A stretch of 64,000 nucleotides of DNA from Digitaria exilis (GCA_015342445.1 JACEFO010003067.1:60855-124854), one strand, 5' to 3'; counted from the stretch's first letter, positions 40,647-52,292 are shown. The notes: a model not told the origin generated them from the sequence alone. Translations and numbers: made by a program.

Positions 40647-42137
40647 ATGGCGGCGGCGCACGTGCTCCTCTTCCCGTGGCCGCTGCAAGGGCACCTGAAC
40701 CCGATGCTCCACCTGTCCTCCGCCCTCCTCGACGCCGGCCTCCACGTCACGCTCCTCCACACCCACCACAACCTCCGCCGCCTCTCCCTCCTCTCCCCTA
40801 CGGCGGCGCCGCCGCACCACCCTCGCCTCCGCCTCCTCTCCATCCCCGACGGCCTCCCCGACCACCACCCCCGCTCCGTCGCCACCGTCATGGACCTCTT
40901 CCACTCCATGTCCAACGCCGGAAGCGAGGCCTATCGCGCCGTGCTGCGCAGGGAGACCTCCTCCTCCTCGCCGGTGACGTGCGTCATCGCCGACGGCACG
41001 ATGCCGTTCGCCATCACCGTCGCGGAGGAGGTCGGCGTCCCGGCAATGGCGTTCCGGACAGAGAGCGCGTGCGGCTTCCTGGCATACCTATCCATGCCCA
41101 AACTCCTGGATCTCGGCGAGCTCCCCTCCCCTTCCGACGAGCCGGTGCGCGGCGTCGCCGGAATGGACGCCGGGCTCCTCCGGCGGCGAGACCTCCCACG
41201 CGTGGCGCCGTCGGACCCCGACCCCGTCGCCGTGCTCCGCGCCGTCGCCGCCACCGCCGCCCGCTGCGCCGAGTCGCGCGCGCTCATCCTCAACACCTCC
41301 ACGTCCATGGAGGCCGCCTCCGTGGCATCCATAGCTGCTCAAGTCCGCGGCGAGGTCTTCGCCGTTGGCCCTCTCCACGCCACGCCCGCCGCGGCGGCGG
41401 AGCGCGAGGTCGCCGGCGCCGGAGAAGAAGGAGGAGACTGCACGGCGTGGCTTGACGGCCACGCTGACCGGTCGGTGGTGTACATGAACCTCAGGAGCTT
41501 GACGATGGTGTCACGTACGGAGCTCGACGAGCTCCTCCATGGCTTGGTCGACGCCGGGCACCCCTTCCTCTGCGTGCTCCGGCGAGACATGGTGCTCGAC
41601 GACGACGGCGAGGTTGTTGATGTGCTCCGGCTGGCGGAGAAGGCGGTGGCGATCGCCGGCGAGGAGAGGGCGATGGTGACGGAGTGGGCGGCGCACCGGG
41701 ACGTGCACGGCGTGCTGGGGCACCGTGCGGTGGGGTGCTTCGTGACGCACGCCGGGTGGAACTCGGTGCTGGAGCTCGCCGTGGAGGGCGTGCCGGCGGT
41801 GTGCTCGCCGTACTTCGCCGACCAGCAGACGGTGAGCCGATTCGTCGGGGCGGTGTGGGGGAACGGGCTCGACATGAAGGACGCCGTGTGTGATAGGGAA
41901 GTCGTGGCGAGGATGGTCAGGGATGCCATGGAGTCCGTCGAGATTAGGGAGAAGGCTGAGGCCATGGCGCGGCGGTTGAGGATGGATGTGGAGAAGGGCG
42001 GCTCGTCGGCGAAGGATTTGGACCGCCTCGTCGGCTTCATCACCGAGCTCAGCTCTTCTGCGGCGGCGCAGCAAGTTCAATCGTCATCCGGAGACGAAGG
42101 CGTCGACAAGAATTCGTCATCGCCCCTGATTGCCTAG
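40647..42137 (+). CDS. UDP-glycosyltransferase (family 1, UGT709-like), 496 aa, single exon
   Basis: Transfers a sugar from a UDP donor to a small lipophilic acceptor in the cytosol; the acceptor is unknown. The N-terminus MAAAHVLLFPWPLQGHLNPM contains the catalytic His16, and VTCVIADGTMPF holds the partner Asp116. The C-terminal PSPG region runs W347-Q394 with the core THAGWNS (367-373), EGVPAVCSPYFADQQ and the final Asp-Gln pair. The WPLQGHLNPMLHLSSAL start and GAVWGNGLDMKD after the PSPG box resemble the monocot UGT709 group (recalled). Two oddities: the usual WxxQ Gln is His350, and three extra residues precede LGHRAVG. The start is the ATG that begins the conserved MAAAHV sequence; the longer upstream frame has no ATG. 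Length is normal for the family. GC3 is very high. Confidence 0.9.
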   Translation: MAAAHVLLFPWPLQGHLNPMLHLSSALLDAGLHVTLLHTHHNLRRLSLLSPTAAPPHHPRLRLLSIPDGLPDHHPRSVATVMDLFHSMSNAGSEAYRAVLRRETSSSSPVTCVIADGTMPFAITVAEEVGVPAMAFRTESACGFLAYLSMPKLLDLGELPSPSDEPVRGVAGMDAGLLRRRDLPRVAPSDPDPVAVLRAVAATAARCAESRALILNTSTSMEAASVASIAAQVRGEVFAVGPLHATPAAAAEREVAGAGEEGGDCTAWLDGHADRSVVYMNLRSLTMVSRTELDELLHGLVDAGHPFLCVLRRDMVLDDDGEVVDVLRLAEKAVAIAGEERAMVTEWAAHRDVHGVLGHRAVGCFVTHAGWNSVLELAVEGVPAVCSPYFADQQTVSRFVGAVWGNGLDMKDAVCDREVVARMVRDAMESVEIREKAEAMARRLRMDVEKGGSSAKDLDRLVGFITELSSSAAAQQVQSSSGDEGVDKNSSSPLIA

Positions 42138-42817
42138 TTCTTCGCACTTGAGTGTCATCGTGTTTGGCCGATCATCCATCGTCCAATCATACAAGCTCGT
42201 CGCTGTGCTGCATACTGTATGTACAACATGAGAAGCTGTCTTATCTGGAACATTGGCTTGACAATTTCTGTATGTTGTCTTTTGTGCTCTGATGACAACC
42301 GTGCACTTACGTAAGCGGGATCACTGAACATGTACGCTTGACAGTTAAAGCTAACTAAAAAAGAGGCGTATTTTTAATGAACGCTTCAGGCTAGGCAACC
42401 AAAAAATCAACCACTACTACTGCCATATCCCAGTTCCGTCATGTTTAAGGCAACCAGAGTGGAGTTTCACACTTCAGAAAATGGAAAATTCAGAATTGCA
42501 GAGTATGCATGCATACCTGGAGGTGGAAAGGTGCAAGTTAAAATGTCAAGACTCTGTATATGCTGGCACTGGCAGAAAAAGTAGCTACACTTGTGTGTTA
42601 CATATGCATTTGAGATTTCAGTCTGTACATAAGCAGCCGATGTTCTATCACTCAGTAACTGTGAAGAATCAAGCTGTCACGACCGCACTAGTACTGTGTC
42701 CCAGTTCGTTGAAATTGCAACAAAAGTACACAAGGCAGAGTCATGCTTCATAGTGGAGTTTCAGACTTTCAGAGAATGTAAAGTTCAGACTTTCAGCCGA
42801 TGAAAGCTAATCATCAC
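42138..42817. other. Intergenic with a remnant of the cassette
   Basis: After the UGT 3' end, a short stretch at 42490-42540 preserves minus-strand CACCTCCAG|GTATGC (GT at 42515-42514) without a palindrome. Repeated phrases such as TTCAGACTTTCAG precede the plus-strand pseudogene. Confidence 0.4.
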
Positions 42818-45800
42818 ATGGATACAATCGTCTCGGTAGTTATGGGTGAACTTGTCTGTAGATCAATATCTTTCTTGATTGGTAGATACTTGAAGCCTGC
42901 AGATTCATCAAAGGAGAAGAATAGAAAGAGATTGCAATGGATGCTTGTGCGTGTTCGCGTCACTGTCGAGGAGGCACAGATGAGGCACATCACAAACGAA
43001 GCAATGCTTCAGCAACTGAAAATGCTGAAACAAGCGATGTACCGAGGTTAATACATGCTAGACACCTTCATACAACAAGCCCAAGAAGAAGAGAAGGGCA
43101 ATGACCATGGTGCGAGACATTCCTTATCCATGTCTAAATTCAGTCCTGCTAAGCGTGTTCGTTTCTCTCGCAGAAGTAAATATGGCATAGAAAAGATAGA
43201 AGATATGCTTGAATGTGTAGATATCGCCATTGCCAGTATGAGACTATGAGTGAGTTTGTTATTTTCCTCAGAAACTACCCTCCTATGTTTCGCCAGCCAT
43301 ATAGTACATACATGTCACACCCGATTTTATAAACAAAATCGAATGCTCATCACATGTATGTCAGGATCTGTTTATTCATACATGTGGCGATTACAAAATT
43401 TAACCATGCCAAAGTTAGCGTAGAAACAATGCAAAATGACCCGGGGTCTAAAAGAAAGTTTACAGAGTAGCGTAGATCATTGTCTTCAGCGGAACGGGAC
43501 TCCATCTCCACAGTCAGTTGATCGGGGGTACACCAGTCTAGTGGCGAATCATCATCTTCACGACTCTCCACTCCATCTCCTAAGTCTGAATAGCAGGGGG
43601 AGAGACATAGCAGGGGTTGAAAGAGAAAACGGTGAGTACATCAAAATGTACTCCGCAAGTGTGGGAATAATATGACATGAGGCCAAATCAAGGAAAGGCT
43701 TACTCTGGTTATAAAGCACATAAGCAACTCATCCTGAACCTTAATTACCTTAGCACCTATTTAACTAAATGTGATTCACCAGCACCAAATTCATAATATC
43801 ATCGGATTCTATCCAACCAACATGAGAACATGGCCCCAGATTCCATCTGAGCACCAAACCAACCACTGGATTCCATCCAGACCAAACCACACCAGGGTAC
43901 CACCACCTGGTGACCAAACCAACCAAAGCCCACTAATCACAAAGAAGTCCAGGCTTGCTCATGACCGAGAACAACGGCTGATATATCAGTTTTACACTCT
44001 GCAGAGGTTGCACACTTTCCCCACGAGTCGTGCTTCACCTCGAACTGAACACCACAAAGGCGAACAGCTAGGATCATCACACTACAAGGCCTTTCAAAAG
44101 TCGTTGATTCCCACCTGAGGACACCCACTAAGGTTTCACCGCTAACAGGGAGTCCATTTTCCCTCCACTGCAGAAGCCCCCTCTTGTGCCACTAAACCGT
44201 CCAACAATGCCAACAGGTGGGACAACCATCTAGTCAGCCAGGTCCAGAGCCATATAGACCTCGTGGTTTCGCGGTATAGCCAGGTTACTTGTCCATGAAC
44301 CGGTCCTTAGAATCTAGAGCAGGTACGAGCACCAACCCATGTGTCCACGACATAAACCAATCAAACCATCAAATACAGAATCCACCGGTTCCGTCCATCC
44401 TGCTCAGATTCCCTATTCAACATGTTACTACCAAAATATTACCAACCAGGTTGCATATGTTCATTAGTCAAATTTGATATAAACCACCCAACCCAACCAT
44501 GACTGCAAGCTAAGCATAAGTCTACTCATGACCAACCAACCGGGGTTTCAAGGATGTTATCAGAAAATCTAGTCAACCATAACATGGGATTCCAATTATG
44601 ACTCAGCATGCCTAATATACTATCTACTCTATTAAAACAAAATAAATAGGATCAAGTATGGACAAGGACACTTGCCTCTGACGGAAGAAACATAGACAGC
44701 TTCGAATTCTTGAACTTGGAGATCACAAACGGCTCACTTCCTAAACACGCAAACATCCATAGGCAACACACAATAAATACTAAGAACAGTACACCAAACA
44801 ATAATAAAATACGATACAAGGACTACTAACGTTTAATACTCGTTGCTATGAACGCATGAGCGTAAGAATGACTTGAAAATGATTTACGGTTAAAGAGATA
44901 CAAACATTTAAAGGTTTAGGAACCTATATGTGAAACTGTAAATAACAGGGACTAAATGAGATTATGATCATGAGTAGTAATCCAAAGGTTAGCAAGGGAT
45001 TAAGGATTGACATTTATAGTAACAAGTTATATGGCAAAACTCAGGAGCTTTGGCGTGGGACTAGGGATGGTGTTATGCACTGAATAATTAGCAAAGGATT
45101 AATAGTTGATATGAAGAAGTATTTAATTGATCTAATATGGACCATCGGATTGGAATCTAATGGCTGTTAGATCATCTTCTTGGTCAGGCACATGAACGAT
45201 GACCAGAAGGTGCCCTCCATAAACATTGACGTACAGGAACTCACTGTAGAAACGGCACATCAACCTACGGTGCACGGATTTCGATGGGAAGCGGCAAAAC
45301 GGAATGCATGCAAGATGAAGATCTCACCTAGGCTGTTTCGGACGGCTGCGACGAAGCGTATCAAACGCTGGATGGAGAGAGGTGAGAGGCATCTTTCTGT
45401 TCTTTCCCAGAAACGTACGGTTGCAGGCACAGAACGACATCGAGACGCAGCGATCTTCCTTCTTGATGTCCATGTGATACGGGCGAGAGAATACAGAGAT
45501 GAGAGACATACACACAAGATCATTAGATGACTAAAGGGGGCGGCTTGCTGTACCCGGCCGAGAAGATCAATGGCGACGAACTGACCAAGGCACGCACGAC
45601 GGCGGCTCTGGTGAGGTGCGGTTCTGTAGATGGAAAAGGAGGAGACGAAGGTTGCGGCATTGTGTTTTATAGAAACTGATCAGATCGTGCGGAGGGATCG
45701 ACGACCGATGGTTTGGCATGACGGTTAACATCAGATGGATAGGGGTGACAAGCGGGCCCAGTGGTCATTGAGACAGAATGAAGGCAAGCCGGTCAAATGT

Positions 45801-46866
45801 TGAGTCGTGAGGAGTTTTAGAAAAGGTACATTTTAAAAGAAGATCGAAACCTATCGAATTTCGAAATACATTTTTCAGTCAATAAATTCCTAGTGCAAAC
45901 TATATGGCATGAATGCACAAACAAAATTATAACCTATATTGATTATTTGGTTAGAAAAATATATTTTTTCCTTCTAAATAAATATTTTCTATGAACTAAA
46001 CTTGGACATTTTAATAAATACAAGAAAATCTCTTTATTTTATAGTGTTAATTGTTCACATCCCAAAATAGAAATTTTGGGGTGTGACAATACATGTTCAC
46101 TTTTCTCGTATTATTCTCTTGAGCGATTATGATTTCAGAGAAGAAAGGCAATGCGCCTTAAGAGATCAAGGCAGAATTAAATACCAAATGATGAATCAAA
46201 TGAAGAAACATTTCTGGTTATTGTTGAATTACATGGGATTGTTGCTGAGAGTGCATGGAGAAGATTCCACTCTGCTTATGAAAGTAGTGTTTCAACCTGC
46301 AGTAGAATTATAATCACAAGCCGGTCAAAGGATATCATAAACTTTGGAACAACACCAGCTCTTAGCTTGAACTTTTTGTCACGAGAGGCATATTGGTATT
46401 TCTTCAAGGTACTACTGTTTGGAAGTGCAGACGCTGAAGAGCAACCGGAGTTAGCATCCATAGCGGTGACAATACTTGATGAGTACTTTGACCAAGGCAT
46501 ATATACACCGTTCACTGGGACTTTCATAAATCTAAACAACACAGCTATCCTGTTAAAGGCTAATGCTGGTGCTCATAATTGGCGCAAGATTCTTGAATGC
46601 ATCAGGGAGAACAGGCAGCAAAATAGACGTTTATCTAGAAGAAGACTAAGTGATTCTGAGGTGGAGAATGATCGTATATTTCTCCGTAGATTAACTGAAA
46701 CTACTCATTCAATATTGTGTAATCGTATAGGGCTTGATGATGAAGAGGCTCCCAACATAACTATGATAGATGGTATTTCTGAGAAGGTTCCACCACGTGG
46801 AAAATTTGAGATACTACTTTGGAAATCCCACTTGCCGCCATATCACAAATATATATATAGTTGTTA
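42818..46866 (+). pseudogene. LRR-less NB-ARC protein, copy E, plus strand, split by a solo LTR
   Basis: The 5' part (42818-43312) starts MDTIVSVVMGELVCRSISFL and reads, through a TAA at 43048 and other stops, to FLRNYPPMFRQPYSTY. The 3' part (46089-46866) resumes at HFSRIILLSDYDFREE, has stops and frame changes, and is intact from SREAYWYFFKVLLFG to the tail LPPYHKYIYSC with a TAG stop. About 65 residues, including the P-loop, are missing exactly at the LTR site. The diverged sequence (IGRYLKPADSS, LVRVRVTVEEAQM) is closest to the fragments at 48.5 and 51.6 kb, a second subfamily. Confidence 0.8.
43313..46088 (-). mobile_element. Solo LTR, Gypsy type, 2.78 kb, TSD ATACA
   Basis: Begins TGTCACACCCG and ends GGGGTGTGACA; a perfect ATACA duplication lies at 43308-43312 and 46089-46093. 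Same family as 4630-8010, judged by shared ends, the GTCAGGATC stretch about 50 bp in, the CAGTCAGTTGATCGGGGGT against CAGCAGTTGACTGGGGGTT match about 210 bp in, and a GC-richer block in the last third. No internal genes, hence a solo LTR. Frames at 45180-45530 are not gene-like. Confidence 0.85.
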
Positions 46867-48480
46867 GATATTTTAGTTTGAGGGCAAGGTTATCAGGGAT
46901 AAGGAGAGTCGGAAGAGGAAAAATTTGAGTTAGTTCTGCTACTGGATAAAGCTCTGTACATGTGAATCAATCAATTATCACTGTGATAGGATCCAATGCG
47001 TTAGTGCTGGTACGCACAAAAGTAATCATAGCGCGATTCATATTTCTCTCTCAAATGTAGGTGCTGTACTGTATGGTGATATTGTAGGTTAAAAGCATAT
47101 GGATTTGTCTACTTCATTACCTATCTTTGTTAAGATAATGGAATGATTGATCCAATAGTTTCCTTGTGTTTGTTCTATGAGAATCCATAGTTCAGCAAGC
47201 TTTCACATAATTTTTGTATTTGTTTTATCTTGTAAAGGTGGGATCGTTGAACATATGAACTCCCTGGGGGTAATTGGCTACCGATACAAAATGAAGTCCA
47301 ACAGCCATATGTTGCAGAGTATGTAGCAACATATGTTTGTTGACATAGAAGAAAAACAAAGCAGCTGCAGCGTTATATATATGGCATCGGAATCTCATTG
47401 AGATTAATTTGAAGGAACAAATCCAAACTTGATGGAATCAGATATGCTGAAAAAACTGAAGGTAGAACGAATAATCAATTTCGTGTGATAATTCAACTCC
47501 TCTCAGCCTGATGGCTACAATTGTAACTTCCACCTGCAGTTATATTAATTTGAATAATGAAATCTAAAGTACTACAAGTCCCTGATGTATAATATGGCTC
47601 GATGGCTACAGTTGCAGTCGTGCAGAACTATTCAAGAATTTCAAGGCATTGGCGCCTAACTTTCGATGTATTCTGAGCAGCATATGTTCTTTGACAGTAA
47701 CAAAAAAAAAAATCACCAGCACATTATGGAACTTGAAATGCATTTATGTTAACTTCAACGATATCTCACAAATCAGTGAAACTAGATTTGCTGAAGAGGC
47801 CTGAGGACAGTAAATTGCAGCAGAGTGCAGAGTCATGTTCAGATCGGAGTTCAGAGCAAAGGCACAGCTATGGATACCTGGAAGCGCCTGGCCCTTCTCG
47901 GGCGACAACAAGCGACGCGGCGATCTCCGCTAGGCGTGGCGAGAGGCGCTCGGGCACGCCTCCCAAGACGTTACCTTCGTCCTTGCGTGCGGGCTGCTCG
48001 AGGCCTCATCTCCTCAGCCGACAAAGTGGTGGCATGAGATCGCACGTTTAGTTTGTCTAATGAAGTCTGAAAGCATGGCTCTGCCTTTTGTTGCAATTTA
48101 CTCTGCATTCATTTCTTCTCAGCCAACCTAATTTCAGTGAATTAGGATAGGGTAGTTGTAAACAGTCTTTCACAAGCCACAAGAGCACTTGTGACTGCCT
48201 GAATCCGGCCAAAATCACGGACTAACAATAAATAGGAAATTCATTATCTAAAAAAAAATAAATAGGGAATTGGAAGGCAATATCTTGGAGATAGTATCTA
48301 GGTCAGGAAAAATACAAACTTAGTCATACCAGTAATGGTAATCTCTAAATTTTCAAACTAGCGTCTCTAGTAACTATTCTACACCATATGTGTTAGAAGC
48401 AGAGAATCAAACTCGTTTAGCTGGACTGAATTTGGACAGGGATAAGAAGTGGTTCACGCCAACGCCATGTTCTTTTTTGT
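46867..48480. other. Intergenic with an orphan cassette
   Basis: AT-rich to 47600. From 47680 (GTTCTTTGACAGTAACAA) to about 48060 the cassette recurs, with minus-strand GCGCTTCCAG|GTATCC (GT at 47878-47877) and a short GC-rich block but no palindrome. No gene is seen. Confidence 0.4.
48227..48271. mobile_element. Micro-retroposon: 15-nt insert with 15-bp target duplication
   Basis: AATAAATAGGAAATT (48227-48241) and AATAAATAGGGAATT (48257-48271) flank CATTATCT plus seven A. One mismatch in the duplication. Confidence 0.6.
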
Positions 48481-48499
48481 CCATCTCTTCTTGAGGGAC

Positions 48500-48907
48500 C
48501 AGCTGTATGGTGTCGAGCATGTAGTAGCCTCTGTATATCACTATTCTCAATATATCAAGGTGTGTTTAGATTGGTGAAGATTTCCTGAAAAAAATACTGT
48601 AGATCTAAAAATACATTGTAGATAAAAAGTGTTCTGTAGGTGGAAGGAATATGATGAATAGAAAAAGTTAGATGAATAGTGCTTTGTGGGGAAATGTTTT
48701 GAATCTAAACACACCGGTAGCATTGTTCGTATCACTGTTGAGGAGCATCTCTGCCTCCTCAACAGTGATCCGAACCCACAGCAGCATTCATTGTAGCTTG
48801 TGTATGATTTCCTCCTTGGATGGTGCTGGCTTGAAGTATCTATCAATCAAGAAAGAGAGGGATCTAGTAGCAAGGTCACCCAAGATTGCAGAGATGTTTG
48901 CTTCCAT
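48500..48907 (-). pseudogene. NB-ARC family N-terminal fragment interrupted by a MITE
   Basis: Reads from the ATG at 48907-48905: MEANISAILGDLATRSLSFL, then KPAPSKEEIIHKLQ, a stop, and VRITVEEAEM. After the MITE (48560-48714) it resumes with LDILRIVIYRGYYMLD near 48550-48500 and ends. Second-subfamily sequence, related to copy E and to the fragment at 51.6 kb. Confidence 0.65.
48560..48714. mobile_element. MITE-like element, 155 bp, 13-bp inverted ends
   Basis: GTGTGTTTAGATT at 48560 is the exact inverse of AATCTAAACACAC at 48714. Absent from the homologous fragment at 51.5 kb. No clear target duplication can be defined, so the superfamily is open. Confidence 0.55.
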
Positions 48908-48993
48908 TGTAAATACTACTATTACAAATGACGCAAGGGGTTCGTAAATGGGCTCAGAGGAGTTATATAATGTAGAATCCCTATCTTTTTCTC

Positions 48994-49166
48994 GCCGTGT
49001 TCAGTAGCAAAAAGTAATTTTTACTTCAAGTACTTTTTACTTCCTATTCATCTCCCTCACATAACACGTTTTCTAAAAAAATTATTTTCCGCCTTTGCTA
49101 TTGATCCTCCTCACATAACACACTTCCTAGAAAAAAATACTTTTTCTCTCCTCTAACTAAACACAG
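48994..49166. mobile_element. Possible MITE, 173 bp
   Basis: GCCGTGTTCAGTA and TAACTAAACACAGC form imperfect inverted ends, with an internal imperfect repeat (CTCCCTCACATAACACGTTTTCTA and CTCCTCACATAACACACTTCCTA). Absent from the duplicate segment near 51.8-51.9 kb. No target duplication is visible. Confidence 0.4.
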
Positions 49167-49551
49167 CATAGTCATTTTATTTTTCTGACTAATTAAGCCT
49201 CCGAAGTTACAGTTCTGTCAGTCTCTCACTCTGTGGTCCACATCAGTTCTCATCAGCTTCTAGTGTTATCTGAGAGCAACGAGGGAGAAAAAAAGCTAGT
49301 GGGTGAATGCGAAAGGATTCCCAAAGATCAAACATGGTGTCTGGTGTGCATGGACTACTGGAGAGTTTGGCCTTTTGCATGACTTTTACAGGTAATCTGC
49401 TGAGGATGGAACATGTACAGTTGTTCGTAATACATTAGCCATTATCTTTGGATTCTCTGCCCACCGACACCTCATGTCATTCAACAGCTCAGATCATTAT
49501 TATTCATTTTCCCTCTACCTGCTGCATTATCTTCTTGAGAAGAGATCCCAA

Positions 49552-49632
49552 ATAAACATGTTATTTTCTGCAGTCCTTGCCTCCTTGATGAGGTGACCAC
49601 TACATCGATAAATTTCATGATCAGCAAATGCT
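49552..49632 (+). pseudogene. NB-ARC family N-terminal scrap, plus strand
   Basis: TTTTCTGCAGTCCTTG, an extra 10 or so bases, then GAGGTGACCACTACATCGATAAATTTCAT correspond to the codons for LSAVLGELTTRSINF. Only about 25 codons remain. Confidence 0.5.
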
Positions 49633-49689
49633 CCAAGATGTGGGGCTCTGAATACGCAGCAGTCACCGTCAACGACACCGAGGAATGGC

Positions 49690-49995
49690 CCTATAAACAA
49701 GGAAATTAGTGTATTCCTGAGCCTCGAGAATGCCACGTGGTTCTATCATGCTGAACTGAGTTATTGCAATATCGATCGATGACATGTTATGATAAACAAC
49801 ATCCAAATGCCCGCTTCTTGGATTGTGCGTATAATGGCTCACAATACTCACTGGATAAAAAATTTCAAGTCTCGTTTGACATAAGTATATGAGTCTTCTG
49901 GTAGGTCTCTTTATTCACCCGGTCACCAGAGTTAGCACATATATACCTTGTGGTTTGGATCAATAGGTGTGGTCGTCTTGCCGACAAAGAGAGAT
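49690..49995 (-). pseudogene. Copia reverse transcriptase / RNase H fragment
   Basis: Minus-strand residues NSGDRVNKETYQ, then a VSHYTHNPRSGHLDVVYHNMS stretch, in two frames, are the end of a Copia reverse transcriptase. They join directly to RNase H residues, as in the better copy at 52610-53010. Confidence 0.65.
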
Positions 49996-50102
49996 GGTAT
50001 ACTGAAGGCAGCTGAGGTGAGGCGGACAAGATGATGATCAGCTCGAGTTTGGCGCTCAACCATAGCTTTGAATGCCGTCCTTAGGGCACAACTGTTTATA
50101 TA

Positions 50103-51500
50103 AGTCCATGTAAGCAAAATAAGCTGACATGATTAACATTAAAGAAGAAAAAAGTGTACTAATGTCTACTACCTCATCTACTGCTCTGCTCTGGCTCATG
50201 CCCCCATACAAAATGACAAAAACTATAGTATAAATTAAATATCACATAAACAGCTAAATAGGCAACTCATTGTAAGTATGTCTGTTTATTAGTTGTTTAT
50301 GTGTGTAAAATAAACAACAACTGTCTAAAGTTTTGTACATGCCCTTACCCTAGGCGACGCTGGATTTTGTAGACCATGTGGCCTGGTGGCGTGCGTGCAC
50401 GTGAGTGCATAGGAGAGAAAGATTAGAGAAATAAGAGCATCTCCAAGAAGCGTTCTATCGGACCCTGTTGGCTTGAACATGTTATGTTAGTGAGCCAAGT
50501 AATAAGTTTATTGCTCATTGTCATTTGTGAAACTCGAGCGTTACTTTCTTTTTAGTTTTTCTTTTTATGCTAAAGGGTTTATTTACTGTATGTTTTGTGA
50601 CATATTTCCACCATATCAAATTATAAGTCATTCTAGCTTTCTTGAAGAGTCAAATCATCACAAAGATTTAAGACACCGAATAGATATATTATGAAATATG
50701 TTTAAGTTTTTTGTTCTTTGGCTGGATTCAGGAAGTCACAAGCACTCTTGTGGCTTCTGGAATACATTGAGATTGTTTACAATTACTCTGTCCTAATTCA
50801 CTGAAATTAGGTTGGCTGAGAAGAACTTAGTAAATTGAAACCTATAAGTCAGAGCCATACTTTCAGATTGGAGTTCAGAGTTTCAGACTTGATCAGACAA
50901 AGTAAAGTGGATAAATACCAGGAGGTGGAAACATGCGATGGGCTCCAGTCGCGACGACAAGCAGAGCAACCCGGCCGCGATGGCGCTCCCTCGCCATCTC
51001 AGGCCACCGCGTTGTCGGCAGATGGGTGCCATCCCGGCAGAGGAGATGGAGCCTCGAGCAGCCCGCGCGCATGGGCTGGACGAAGCACCTGGGGGCGTGA
51101 ATATGGCGTGTCCGGGCGCTTGTCAATAAGACAATAACGGGGCTAGCGGAGATGGCCGTGTCGCCGCCGGCAGCCGAGCTCAGAGCCGTAACACCGGCCT
51201 GGTATATTTGCAACAAGGACCCCAGTTTGATCGTGACTATTAGTCGCGATCTAAATATTTCCACATACAACCTTGATTTGGATCGTAACTATTAATATCT
51301 ATCCAACTATTTGTATATATACCCCTACTTATTTGCATATGGACCCTTGATTCGGGTTATGGCCATGGTCTTGTTCTCTCTGCCAGGCATCGCCGCCATC
51401 CGTCATCTCTTCCTTTCCTAAGAGCGAGCGAGAGGCAACCAGCAGCAAGCCGCACCCTTCCTCTCTCCGATCAAGTTGAACTTGGACAACGACGGTGACA
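50103..51500. other. Intergenic with a cassette and diverged palindromes
   Basis: 50110-50800 shows nothing recognisable. From about 50740 (CACAAGCACTCTTGTGGCTTCTGG) the cassette recurs, with a weak donor-like CACCTCCTG|GTATTT at 50918-50917, a GC-rich block (50930-51190) and palindromic repeats to 51350. This is the expected 5' side of the 48.5-kb fragment. Confidence 0.4.
51229..51251. repeat. Diverged GATCGCGATT palindrome, first of about three units
   Basis: GATCGTGACT, ATT centre, AGTCGCGATC: the two arms differ at one pair and carry compensating A/T changes relative to the standard arms. Weaker units follow at about 51280-51305 and 51330-51350, with the same TATTTGCATAT and ACCCCTA spacers. 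Confidence 0.6.
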
Positions 51501-51509
51501 ACCATGGCC

Positions 51510-51735
51510 TTGTTTACTGCTCTCAAGATATTGAGTTGATGAAGCATTGTTCGGTTTTTGATGCAACTTCTCTCTGCCTCCTCAACAGTGAGACGAACCC
51601 GCAGCAGCATCCATATTGTAGCATTTGTATGATTTCCTCCTTGGATGGTGCTGGCTTGAAGTATCAATCAATCAACAAAGAGAGGGATCTAGTGGCAAGT
51701 CACCCAAGCTCACAGAGATGAGTGCTTCCATTGTA
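51510..51735 (-). pseudogene. NB-ARC family N-terminal fragment
   Basis: Homologous to 48680-48910: initiation region near 51733, RDLATRSLSLLID-like and PAPSKEEIIQ-like stretches, then LRRQREV-type sequence, LHQLNIL and the end at about 51515. Several frameshifts. Lacks the MITE of the other copy, giving its empty site. Confidence 0.6.
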
Positions 51736-51929
51736 AATACCCCACCTGGCCACCTCTCCAGCTCGGCTCTCCCCCATCCACAATCTCGCGACGTAGGCCT
51801 CGGAATAATCCTCTCGGCCTCCGTGCTCCCTCGCCGAACTCACCCAGCGTTGATCACAGCCGAAGCAACCACAGGGAGCGTGCCCCCTCTCTCCTCCCCA
51901 GATCAATACTGTAATTAAGCCTCCGAAAT
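51736..51929. other. Spacer between fragment and duplicated block
   Basis: GC-rich sequence including CTCCCTCGCCGAACTCACCC. No gene recognised; it replaces the MITE-bearing spacer of the first copy. Confidence 0.35.
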
Positions 51930-52228
51930 TACAGTTCTGTCACTCTGTGGGGTCCACATCAGTTCTGTCACTCTGTGTATATTTGAGAGCAACGAAGGAG
52001 AAAAATAAAAGCTAGTCAGAACAATTGGGTGAAGGCGAAAGGATCCCCAAAAAGATCAAACATGGTACGGTGTGCATGGACTACCTAAGTAATCCGCTCA
52101 GATGGAACATGTAGTGTTGTTCGTAATACATTAGCCATTATCTTTGGATTCTCTGCCCACCGACACCTCATGTCATTCAACAGCTCATTATTCATTTCCC
52201 CCTGCATTATCTTCTTGAGAAGAGTTCT

Positions 52229-52292
52229 TCAAATATTTTCTGCAGTCCTTGGTGAGGTGACTACTATTATATCGATAAATTTCATCGTCAAC
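52229..52292 (+). pseudogene. NB-ARC family N-terminal scrap, plus strand
   Basis: FSAVLGEVTT, two extra bases or codons, then ISINFIVNKLN, in a 67-codon open frame starting at 52170. Better preserved than the scrap at 49552, and without its 10-base insertion. Confidence 0.55.

Larger units (their letters stand above)
49230..50102. repeat. Segmental duplication, first copy
   Basis: Aligns by eye with 51930-53130 over long blocks (GGATTCTCTGCCCACCGACA, GATAAACAACATCCAAATGC, CCTTAGGGCACAACTGT). It lacks about 340 bp present in the other copy at 52410-52750, apparently deleted at a CCA microhomology. Nothing in it is coding. Confidence 0.7.

Noticed and set aside
40589..41455. 288-codon Pro/Arg-rich plus-strand ORF and several minus-strand ORFs across the UGT gene
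   Set aside because: Shadows of a GC3-rich gene: low-complexity composition and no domain.
45180..45530. 116-codon ORF in the second solo LTR
   Set aside because: No domain, overlapping frames on the other strand and position inside a clearly bounded LTR.
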